NCBI GenBank assembly: GCA_002434305.1
Contig: DJJU01000002.1
Coordinates: forward strand, 58,449 to 79,906
Source of the DNA: Alicycliphilus sp. UBA6560
GTDB taxonomy: Bacteria > Pseudomonadota > Gammaproteobacteria > Burkholderiales > Burkholderiaceae_C
DNA length: 21,458 nucleotides
Direction of reading: 5' to 3'
The position numbers and the translations under genes are program-made. The notes under the pieces are model-generated. The model was not told where the DNA came from, ran no database searches, and saw only the letters and a list, made by a program, of their open reading frames with translations. Shown here in pieces: positions 14,925 through 21,458 of the stretch. Every line of letters starts with the position of its first letter. Within the stretch, counting starts at the first letter, position 1.

Positions 14925-16676
14925 ATGAACATTCGACAGTTCTCATTGCGCCATAAGTTGTGGGGCATCATCTTGGGCCTGATGGCCACCATGCTGTTGC
15001 TGCAGGGTGGCCTGCTGTTCTACACGCTGGGCGTGCTCGACCGCTCGGCGCAGCGGGTCGATGCCGCGGAGCGGCAGATCAGCCTGGCCACGCGCTGGCA
15101 GGGCGCCACGGCACTGGCCATGCACCAGGCCGTGATGGCCGTGAGCGTCACTGATAGCGACTTGGAGAAGCGCACCCGGCAGGAGTCGCGCGCAGGCATC
15201 GAGGTGATGGACCAGCTGCGCCAGGAGGTGTCGGCCAGCGCCACCGCGCCCGAGGCGCAGGCGCAGCTCGAGCGCATCGGCCAAGCGCATCAGCAGGTGC
15301 TGGAGCTGAACACGCAGGCCGAGAAGCTGCGTGGCGACGCGGATTTCTCCGGCGTCGAGGCCCTCGCCGAAGGCCAGCTGCGTCCGGCCGTGCAGCGCTA
15401 CGCCGCGGAGCTGGATGCGTTCGTGAAGCTGCAACAGGGCGAGCGCGATGCGGCCCGCGATGAGGCGGCCCGCCAGCGCACGCGCACCCTGGCCATTGGC
15501 GCGGTGGTAGCACTGATCGTGGTGGCCATGGGTCTGGTGCTGGCCGGGCTGCTGGTGCGTTCCATTACCCGGACGCTGGACCGCGCAGTGGGTCTGGCCG
15601 ACGCCATCGCCGCCGGAGACCTGACGCAGGACATGCGCGAGGAGCGCTCCGACGAGCTGGGCCAGCTGCTGCGCGCGCTCTCGGCCATGGGCGCGCGGCT
15701 GCGCGGCGTGGTGGCCGAGGTGCGGTCGGGAGTGGAATCGATATCCAGCGCCTCCAGCGAGATCGCCAGCGGCAACCAGGATTTGTCCTCGCGCACCGAA
15801 CACGCGGCGGCCAGCCTGCAGGAGACAGCGGCCAGCATGGAGCAGTTCACCTCCACCGTCACCCAGGCCGCCGACACCGCACGCCAAGCCAACCAGCTAG
15901 CCGCCACCGCCGCCCAGGCCGCCGAGCGCGGCGGCGAGGTGGTGGGCCAGGTGGTGGGCAGCATGCAGCAGATCACCGACTCCAGCCGCAAGATCGCCGA
16001 CATCATCGGCGTGATCGACGGCATCGCCTTTCAGACCAACATCCTGGCGCTCAATGCTGCGGTGGAGGCGGCCCGCGCCGGCGAGCAGGGCCGGGGCTTT
16101 GCGGTGGTGGCCGGGGAAGTGCGCAGCCTGGCCCAGCGCAGCGCCGAGGCGGCCAAGGAGATCAAGCAGCTCATCACCACCAGCGTGGACAACGTGCAGA
16201 CCGGCTCCGCCCAGGTGGAGCAGGCAGGCCAGAGCATGCAGGACATCGTCACCAGCGTGCGCCGCGTAAGCGACCTGATCGGCGAGATCACCGCCTCCTC
16301 CACCGAGCAGCGTGATGGCATCTCCCAGGTCAACCAGGCCGTGGCCAACCTGGACCAGATGACGCAGCAAAACGCCGCCCTGGTGGAGGAGTCCAGCGCC
16401 GCCGCGGCTGCCATGCACGAGCAGGCCCAGCGCCTGGCGCAGGTGGTGTCGGTGTTCAACGTGGGCGCGGGCGCTCCGGCCCCGGCTCCAGCCCCCCGCC
16501 GCATTGCAGCGCCCGCATCCGCGCCTGCAGCACGGGTTGTGGCACCCGCCGTGGCCCGGGCCAGGCCTGCTGCCAGCCCGATGCCCACACCGGCTCCCGC
16601 CCCGCGGCCAAAGATCGCTGCGCCCAGTCGCTCCCCGGTAGTCGCGGGCGCCGAGGACGAATGGGAAAGCTTCTGA
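14925..16676 (+). CDS. Methyl-accepting chemotaxis protein with 4HB-type sensor and EWESF tail
   Basis: A 583-aa inner-membrane chemoreceptor. TM1 spans about 13-35, followed by a periplasmic helical sensor of ~150 residues (36-188) of the four-helix-bundle type. TM2 spans about 189-211, then HAMP (about 212-264) and the signalling domain (about 265-510). The hairpin tip reads IDGIAFQTNILALNAAVEA and continues AARAGEQGRGFAVVAGEVR. A long Ala/Pro linker (512-575) ends in DEWESF, matching the xWxxF pentapeptide that docks CheR and CheB. ATG 14925 is chosen because MNIRQFSLRHKL leads into TM1 and AAGGTGA lies upstream; the frame stays open to 14511 but that part overlaps the PHP gene. The upstream AT-rich stretch (about 14820-14860) probably holds the promoter. 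It does not match a flagellar sigma-28 box. A strong terminator follows. Confidence 0.95.
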   Translation: MNIRQFSLRHKLWGIILGLMATMLLLQGGLLFYTLGVLDRSAQRVDAAERQISLATRWQGATALAMHQAVMAVSVTDSDLEKRTRQESRAGIEVMDQLRQEVSASATAPEAQAQLERIGQAHQQVLELNTQAEKLRGDADFSGVEALAEGQLRPAVQRYAAELDAFVKLQQGERDAARDEAARQRTRTLAIGAVVALIVVAMGLVLAGLLVRSITRTLDRAVGLADAIAAGDLTQDMREERSDELGQLLRALSAMGARLRGVVAEVRSGVESISSASSEIASGNQDLSSRTEHAAASLQETAASMEQFTSTVTQAADTARQANQLAATAAQAAERGGEVVGQVVGSMQQITDSSRKIADIIGVIDGIAFQTNILALNAAVEAARAGEQGRGFAVVAGEVRSLAQRSAEAAKEIKQLITTSVDNVQTGSAQVEQAGQSMQDIVTSVRRVSDLIGEITASSTEQRDGISQVNQAVANLDQMTQQNAALVEESSAAAAAMHEQAQRLAQVVSVFNVGAGAPAPAPAPRRIAAPASAPAARVVAPAVARARPAASPMPTPAPAPRPKIAAPSRSPVVAGAEDEWESF

Positions 16677-16704
16677 CGGCGAGCCTCCCCAGCGGCCCAA
16701 GATG

Positions 16705-16746
16705 AGAGCTGCCGGCGCCCGCTCCATGGGCACCGGCAGCTCTTTT
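16705..16746 (+). terminator. Rho-independent terminator after the MCP gene
   Basis: A perfect 11-bp stem, AGAGCTGCCGG (16705-16715) with CCGGCAGCTCT (16733-16743), is followed directly by TTT. The loop can pair further (GCCC with GGGC) with one mismatch. It lies 28 bp after the chemoreceptor stop. Confidence 0.88.
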
Positions 16747-16756
16747 AGGTGCAACA

Positions 16757-16785
16757 TTGCCGCAGGCTCTGGGGATATCTACTAT
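16757..16785 (+). promoter_or_regulatory. Candidate sigma-70 promoter for the SDR-TRAP-GGDEF/EAL operon
   Basis: TTGCCG (-35, 16757-16762), a 17-bp spacer and TACTAT (-10, 16780-16785) lie in an AT-richer stretch just after the terminator and 45 bp before the SDR start codon. Hexamers match consensus at four to five of six positions each. Confidence 0.6.
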
Positions 16786-16830
16786 TCTTGTCAAATTGTT
16801 AACGCATTGTGGCCGCCGGGGAGAACTGAC

Positions 16831-17661
16831 ATGGATTTGGGTATTGCAGGCAAATGGGCCTTGGTGTGCGGCGCCAGCAAGGGGTTGGGCCTGGGCTGCG
16901 CGCAGGCGCTGGTGCGCGAAGGCGTGAACCTGGTCGTGAATGCGCGCGGCGCCGATGCGTTGCACCAGGCTGCTAGCCGATTGATAGCTGCCGGCGCTGA
17001 TGGGGCAAGGGCTAGAGGCCAAAACAACTCTCAACCGCAAGTCATCGCCGTGGTCGCCGATATCACCACACCCGAAGGTCGCGCCGCCGTGCTGGCCGCC
17101 CCCGGCGGGCCGGGCGCGCAGCTGGACATCGTGGTGACCAATGCCGGCGGCCCACCGCCTGGCGACTTTCGCGACTGGGACCGCGACGCCTGGCTGGCGG
17201 CCGTAGAGGCCAACATGCTCACCCCGATCGAGCTGATACGTGCCGTGGTGGACGGCATGGCGCAGCGCGGGTTCGGGCGCATCGTCAACATCACCTCCAG
17301 CTCCGTGAAGGCACCCATCGACATCCTGGGCCTGTCCAACGGCGCGCGCAGCGGGCTCACCGGTTTTGTCGCCGGCGTGGCGCGCAGCGGCATCGCCGCG
17401 CGCGGGGTGACCATCAACAACCTGTTGCCTGGCCGCTTCGACACCGACCGCCTGGCCGCCACCCTGCGCGCCGCCCGCGCCCAGTCCGGCCGCAGCGACG
17501 ATGAAGAGCGCCGCGTGCAACAGGCCCGCATTCCCGCCGGGCGATTCGGCACGGCCGAGGAGTTCGGCGCCATCTGTGCCTTCCTGTGCAGCGTGCACGC
17601 CGGCTACATCGTCGGGCAGAACGTGCTGGCCGATGGCGGCGCCTACCCCGGTACGTTCTGA
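16831..17661 (+). CDS. Short-chain dehydrogenase/reductase-like protein, atypical active site
   Basis: A 276-aa Rossmann-fold protein of the SDR superfamily, BKR/FabG-like. The cofactor loop is CGASKGLGLG (13-22), with N104-A-G-G in VTNAGG. The usual Ser-Tyr-Lys active site is altered: NITSSSVK (153-160) keeps the Ser, but the YxxxK position reads S169-N-G-A-R173, so Tyr and Lys are Ser and Arg. A divergent SDR subgroup with this LSNxxR pattern is known, so this need not mean decay; the substrate is unknown. Residues about 51-67 (LIAAGADGARARGQNNS) are encoded by a palindromic repeat, giving a longer loop before strand 3. GGGGAGAA lies before ATG 16831. The solute-binding-protein gene starts 22 bp after the stop. 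Confidence 0.9.
   Translation: MDLGIAGKWALVCGASKGLGLGCAQALVREGVNLVVNARGADALHQAASRLIAAGADGARARGQNNSQPQVIAVVADITTPEGRAAVLAAPGGPGAQLDIVVTNAGGPPPGDFRDWDRDAWLAAVEANMLTPIELIRAVVDGMAQRGFGRIVNITSSSVKAPIDILGLSNGARSGLTGFVAGVARSGIAARGVTINNLLPGRFDTDRLAATLRAARAQSGRSDDEERRVQQARIPAGRFGTAEEFGAICAFLCSVHAGYIVGQNVLADGGAYPGTF
16981..17030 (+). repeat. Palindromic repeat, copy 3, inside the SDR coding sequence
   Basis: TTGATAGCTGCCGGCGCTGA, then TGGGGCAAGGGCTAGAGGCC, then AAAACAACTC. It shares TTGATAGCTGC with copy 2 and AAGGGCTAGAGGCC with copy 1, in the same relative order and spacing. It reads in frame through the SDR gene with no stop. Confidence 0.72.
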
Positions 17662-17683
17662 CACCCACCGCCGGGAAGCGCCC

Positions 17684-18784
17684 ATGCACGAGCCACGCCC
17701 TTGCACGCTGGCGCGCCGCGCCGGCCGGGCGCTGGCCGGGGCGCTGCTGGCGCTGACGACCGTCCTGGGCGGCCCGGGCGCAGCGGCCGTCGCAGCCGCA
17801 GAGGCCCCTTTCAAGATGCGCGTCGTCGGCGGGCTGGCCGGCATCACGCAGTACACGCAGCTGGAGGCGCCCTTCTGGACGCGCGACCTGGCGCGCCTGA
17901 GCGGCGGGCGCTTCACCGCCGAGATCGTGCCCTTCGACCGGGCGGGCGTGCCCGGCAACGAAATGCTGCGGCTGCTGCGCCTGGGCGTGGTGCCTTTCGG
18001 CACCGTGCTGGTCAGCTCACTGTCGGCCCAGTACCCCTTCTACACGGCCCCCGACCTGCCGGGTCTGAACCCCGACATGGCCACCCTGCGTGCCAACTTG
18101 GCGGCCGTGCGCCCGGCGCTGGAGCGGGCGCTGCGCGACGAGCAGGGCATCGAGCCGCTGGCCCTGTACGTCTACCCGGCGCAGGTGCTGTTTTGCCGCG
18201 ACCCGCTGCGCGGCCTGGCGGACCTGCGCGGGCGCTCGGTACGCGTGTCCTCGGCGGCGCAGGGCGACTTCGTGGCCGCGCTGGGCGCCAAGCCGCGGCT
18301 GGTGCCCTTCGCCCAGATGGTGCAGAGCGTGCAGGGCGGCGCGCTGGACTGCGCGTTGACTGCCGCCATGTCCGGCAACGCCATGGGCCTGCACCAGCAC
18401 ACCGGCTACCTCTACCCCATGCCCATCACCTGGGGGCTGGCCATCTTCGGCGCCAACCAGGCGGCCTGGCAGGCGCTGCCGCAGGAGCTGCGCACGCTGC
18501 TGCGCACCGAGCTGCCGCGCCTGGAGACGGCCATCTGGCTGAGCGCCGAGGAGGAAACCAGCCGCGGCCTGGCCTGCAACACCGGTAGCGCCAGCTGCAC
18601 CAGCGGGCGACGCGGCGCGATGGCGCTGGTGCCCGTCAGCCCGCAGGATGATGCGCGGCGCCAGAGCATTCTGCGCACCTCCGTGCTGCCGCGCTGGCTG
18701 GAGCGCTGCGGCGCACCCTGCGCCCGGCTGCCCGTGGGCAGCGGCCGTTCGTCCGGGGCCGCCGCCCCGCAGGGCCCGCCATGA
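17684..18784 (+). CDS. TRAP-type (DctP family) periplasmic solute-binding protein
   Basis: A 366-aa exported protein with a twin-Arg-containing but Sec-like signal region (about 1-39, RRAGRALAGALLALTTVLG, ending AAAE). DctP-family landmarks are GNEMLRLLRLGVVPFGTV, a Pro-rich DLPGL, the conserved Arg187 in LRGRSVRVSS that usually holds a carboxylate, and the segment MVQSVQGGALDCALTAAMS. TRAP binding proteins normally serve DctQ/DctM permeases, and no such genes are in the window. ATG 17684 has GGGAAG upstream; the longer open frame back to 17501 overlaps the SDR gene and is not used. The stop TGA (18782-18784) overlaps the next ATG (ATGA), so it is translationally coupled to a c-di-GMP enzyme. 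It may present a ligand to that sensor rather than feed transport. The ligand is unknown. Confidence 0.86.
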   Translation: MHEPRPCTLARRAGRALAGALLALTTVLGGPGAAAVAAAEAPFKMRVVGGLAGITQYTQLEAPFWTRDLARLSGGRFTAEIVPFDRAGVPGNEMLRLLRLGVVPFGTVLVSSLSAQYPFYTAPDLPGLNPDMATLRANLAAVRPALERALRDEQGIEPLALYVYPAQVLFCRDPLRGLADLRGRSVRVSSAAQGDFVAALGAKPRLVPFAQMVQSVQGGALDCALTAAMSGNAMGLHQHTGYLYPMPITWGLAIFGANQAAWQALPQELRTLLRTELPRLETAIWLSAEEETSRGLACNTGSASCTSGRRGAMALVPVSPQDDARRQSILRTSVLPRWLERCGAPCARLPVGSGRSSGAAAPQGPP

Positions 18785-21435
18785 TGAAAATCGCCGCCGC
18801 CGCGCCCGGCCGCCGTCCCTATGCCCTGGTCTGGGCCCTGGTCGTTGCCCTGGTGCTGGGGCTGGCCCTGGCCGTGACGGCATTGTTGTGGAGCCAGCGC
18901 AACGCCCAGTTGGCCGAGGCCGAGGCCCAGCTGGGCCGCTTCGCCACCGGGGCCGAGGTCGGCATGAACCGCGCGCTGCTGGCGCTGGACGTGCTGCTGG
19001 CCACTCTGGAGCAGGTGGTCCCCGCCGCCGAGGCGCCGGACGCCCCCGTGTCCGCCCAGCTGCTGGCCGCCATGGCGCGCCAGAACCTGATGGTGCGCGA
19101 GGTGGCGCTGCTGGACGGGCAGGGCACGCCCGTCCTCGTACCGGTGCCGGGTGCCTCCATGCAGGTGCCGCCGGACTTCGTGGCTGCGGCCCTGGCGCCG
19201 GCGGTGCCCATGCTGGTTGTCAGCAACCCCCTGGTCAGTTCGCGCAGCGCCGAGCGCGTGCTCTACGTGGCCCGCGCCCTGCGCGCCCCGGGCGGCGGGC
19301 GCTGGCTGGCCGTGGCCCAGGTGCCGGTGGACGCGCTGGTGGCCGTGCTGCTGCAGGGCATGCCGCTGACCGGGGCCGAGGTGACGCTGGAGCGTGGGCG
19401 GGGTGACCTGCTGGTGGGCCTGGCTCCTGCCCAGGGCCTGATGGAGGGCGAGCGTGCCAGCGGCCCGCCGCTGGCCCGAGTGGCCTTGGAGGGCGGCTTG
19501 CCGTCCTGGCATGGCAGCACGCGACTGCTGAGCACGCCAGGCCTGGTGGCCATGCGCCCGCTGATGTATGAGGACTTGTGGGTGACCGCCAGCCTGCCGC
19601 GCGAGGCCGCGCTGGCCGACTGGAGTGTGCAGTCGCAACTGATCATCGGCGCGGCGCTGGCCCTGGGCCTGACCATGGTCGCGGCTGGCGTACTGGCCAC
19701 GGTCCACCTGCGGCGCATGCACCGCGCGCGCGCCGTGGTGGCGCAGTCCAAGGCGCTGCTGGACGAGGCCCTGGGGGCCATGCTCAGCGGCTTCATGCTG
19801 CTGGACGCACAAGGCAACGTGGTGCAGTGGAACCAGCGCTTCGAAGAATTCTTTCCCTGGCTGGCCGGCGTGGTGCGCCCGGGCGTGTCCTTCCAGCGCG
19901 TGTTGCAGACCACGGTGCACTACCACCTTCCAGGCGCCAGCCCGGAGGACAAGCGCGCCTGGGTGGAAGAGCGACTGCGCCGCCACGGCAGCGCCAGCGG
20001 CACGCTGGAGCAGCGCCTGCCCAGCGGGCGGCACGTGCAGGTCATCGAGCAGCCCACGCCCGACGGCGGCCTGGTCATCCTGTACCACGACCTGACCGAA
20101 CTGCGCCGTGCCACGGCCGAGGTCGAGCACCTGGCCTTCTACGACCCGCTCACCGGCCTGCCCAACCGCCGCCTGCTGCTGGAGCGTATCGAACAGGCCT
20201 GCGTCGCCGCCCAGCGCGCGGGCAGCCACGGGGCCGTGCTGTTCATCGATCTGGACCACTTCAAGACCCTGAACGACACCCTGGGCCACGAAACGGGTGA
20301 CGAACTGCTGCGCCAGGTGGCCCGCCGGCTGGAGGCCGGCGTGCGCGCCGGCGACCTGGTGGCACGCCTGGGCGGCGACGAATTCGTGGTCATGCTGCTG
20401 GATCTGGCCGGCGACGCGCCTACCGCCACGGTCCAGGCTCGCGCCGTGGCCGAGCAGATCGTGGCGCTGCTGGCGCGGCCCTATTCGCTGACCGGCCAGC
20501 TGCACCACGGCGGCGCCAGCCTGGGTGTGACGCTGTTCGGCGCCGAAGTGCAGACCGCCTCGGAAGTGCTCAAGCAGGCCGACATCGCCATGTACGAGGC
20601 CAAGGCCCGCAGCGGCAACGGGCTGTGCTTCTTCGACCCCTCCATGCAGGTGGCCCTGAGCGAGCGCGCCCGGCTGCTGGCCGACCTCAAGCGCGCCCTT
20701 CCTGCCGAGCAGTTCGTGCTGCACCTGCAGCCGCAGCTGGACAACCAGGGCCAGGTGGCCGGTGCCGAGGCCCTGCTGCGCTGGCAGCATCCCGAGCGCG
20801 GCCTGGTGCCGCCCGGCCAGTTCATCGCCGTGGCCGAGGACAGCGAACTCATCGTGCCCATCGGCCGCTGGGTGCTGGAAAGCGCCTGCCGGATGCTGGC
20901 GCGCTGGCAGGACGACCCGGCGTTGCGCGAGCTGTGCCTGAGCGTGAACGTCAGCGCCCGGCAGTTCCGCCAGCCCGACTTCGTGGACCTGGTGCTGTCC
21001 AGCCTGGCCGCCAGCGGCGCGCGCGCTCACCGCCTGGAGCTGGAGCTGACCGAGTCGCTGGTGTTGGAGGACGTGGACGACTCCATCGCCAAGATGCACC
21101 GCCTGCGCACCCGCGGTGTGCGCTTCGCGGTGGACGACTTCGGCACCGGCTACTCATCTCTCGCTTACCTGACACGCCTGCCGCTGCAGCGGCTGAAGAT
21201 CGACCGCTCCTTCGTGCAGCACCTGGGCGAGAGCCACAGCGACGACGTGGTGGTGCAGACCATCCTGGGCATGGCGCGCAACCTGGCGCTGGATGTGGTG
21301 GCCGAAGGGGTGGAGACGCAGCAGCAGTGCGATTTTTTAGCGGTGCATGGGTGCGAGGTGTACCAGGGGTACTTGTTTGCGCGGCCCATGCCGGTGGGGG
21401 AGTTCGAGGAGTACGTGAAGGGGCGTGCGCGGTAG
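18781..21435 (+). CDS. Membrane-bound GGDEF-EAL c-di-GMP enzyme with periplasmic sensor and PAS
   Basis: An 884-aa protein with potential diguanylate cyclase and phosphodiesterase activities. TM1 (about 15-36) and TM2 (about 286-308) bracket a ~250-residue periplasmic region, probably a Cache-like sensor. A PAS-like domain follows (about 325-440; GFMLLDAQGNVVQWN). The GGDEF domain starts at FYDPLTGLPNRR and has an intact GGDEF (531-535) and an RxxD inhibitory site, R522-AGD525, five residues before it. The EAL domain has E663-A-L, NVSARQF, ELTES, D785-D786-FGTGYSS, KIDRSFV, AEGVET and QGYLFARPM, so its metal and catalytic positions look complete. The ATG overlaps the preceding stop by four bases; ATG 18784 is an alternative. 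No terminator is visible in the last 23 bases beyond a T7 run. Confidence 0.96.
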   Translation: MMKIAAAAPGRRPYALVWALVVALVLGLALAVTALLWSQRNAQLAEAEAQLGRFATGAEVGMNRALLALDVLLATLEQVVPAAEAPDAPVSAQLLAAMARQNLMVREVALLDGQGTPVLVPVPGASMQVPPDFVAAALAPAVPMLVVSNPLVSSRSAERVLYVARALRAPGGGRWLAVAQVPVDALVAVLLQGMPLTGAEVTLERGRGDLLVGLAPAQGLMEGERASGPPLARVALEGGLPSWHGSTRLLSTPGLVAMRPLMYEDLWVTASLPREAALADWSVQSQLIIGAALALGLTMVAAGVLATVHLRRMHRARAVVAQSKALLDEALGAMLSGFMLLDAQGNVVQWNQRFEEFFPWLAGVVRPGVSFQRVLQTTVHYHLPGASPEDKRAWVEERLRRHGSASGTLEQRLPSGRHVQVIEQPTPDGGLVILYHDLTELRRATAEVEHLAFYDPLTGLPNRRLLLERIEQACVAAQRAGSHGAVLFIDLDHFKTLNDTLGHETGDELLRQVARRLEAGVRAGDLVARLGGDEFVVMLLDLAGDAPTATVQARAVAEQIVALLARPYSLTGQLHHGGASLGVTLFGAEVQTASEVLKQADIAMYEAKARSGNGLCFFDPSMQVALSERARLLADLKRALPAEQFVLHLQPQLDNQGQVAGAEALLRWQHPERGLVPPGQFIAVAEDSELIVPIGRWVLESACRMLARWQDDPALRELCLSVNVSARQFRQPDFVDLVLSSLAASGARAHRLELELTESLVLEDVDDSIAKMHRLRTRGVRFAVDDFGTGYSSLAYLTRLPLQRLKIDRSFVQHLGESHSDDVVVQTILGMARNLALDVVAEGVETQQQCDFLAVHGCEVYQGYLFARPMPVGEFEEYVKGRAR

Positions 21436-21458
21436 GAGTTTTTTTGATGTCGCTGGCC

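Noticed and set aside
18412..21099. 895-codon minus-strand ORF
   Set aside because: Antisense shadow of the GGDEF-EAL gene, with no recognisable domain.

Overview
This is a GC-rich, densely coding chromosomal window. It most resembles a betaproteobacterium of the Burkholderiales, probably Comamonadaceae (Acidovorax/Alicycliphilus/Diaphorobacter type). The assignment rests on gene content, on the grouping of PHP-domain, YciO, site-2 protease and TrpS genes, and on three copies of a short palindromic repeat of the TTGATAGCT...CGCTTGACTGGC...GCTAGAGGCC type that I associate with this family. The placement comes from recognition only; no search was run.

Layout. (1) 2-508 (+): 3' end of a Gly/Ser/Tyr-rich low-complexity protein. 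(2) 5286-523 (-): a three-gene signalling operon of an OmpR-type response regulator, a secreted LysM-FecR protein and a CHASE2 histidine kinase. (3) 6682-5372 and 7389-6703 (-): trpS with a C-terminal DUF1508-like extension, preceded by an M50 site-2 protease. (4) 7523-13128 (+): a nitric oxide reductase cluster, made of a 39-aa membrane ORF, a two-haem NorC, NorB, NorQ and, after a 259-bp gap, NorD. (5) 14744-13197 (-): a PHP-domain phosphoesterase/RNase AM-like gene and yciO. (6) 14925-16676 (+): a methyl-accepting chemotaxis protein ending in a CheR/CheB-docking-like tail, followed by a strong terminator. (7) 16831-21435 (+): an SDR oxidoreductase, a TRAP-type solute-binding protein and a GGDEF-EAL protein, apparently one operon.

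How the parts work together. NorC and NorB form the cytochrome-c-dependent NO reductase that turns NO into N2O. NorQ (MoxR AAA+) and NorD (VWA) are its maturation pair. The nor block lies on the opposite strand between the M50 gene and yciO. I recall these genes lying side by side with trpS and the PHP gene in relatives, so the block looks like an insertion into a housekeeping cluster. The flanks are rich in sensing: a CHASE2 two-component system, a chemoreceptor, and a c-di-GMP enzyme whose start codon overlaps the stop of a solute-binding protein gene.

The most unusual points are: a palindromic repeat that appears to have been absorbed in frame into the SDR gene, which also lacks the classical Tyr and Lys; the second haem domain on NorC; the conserved-looking small membrane ORF ahead of norC; the TrpS extension; and a possible leaderless GTG start for the PHP gene. 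No tRNA, rRNA, CRISPR array, transposase or integrase was seen. No stretch longer than 300 bases lacks a gene.
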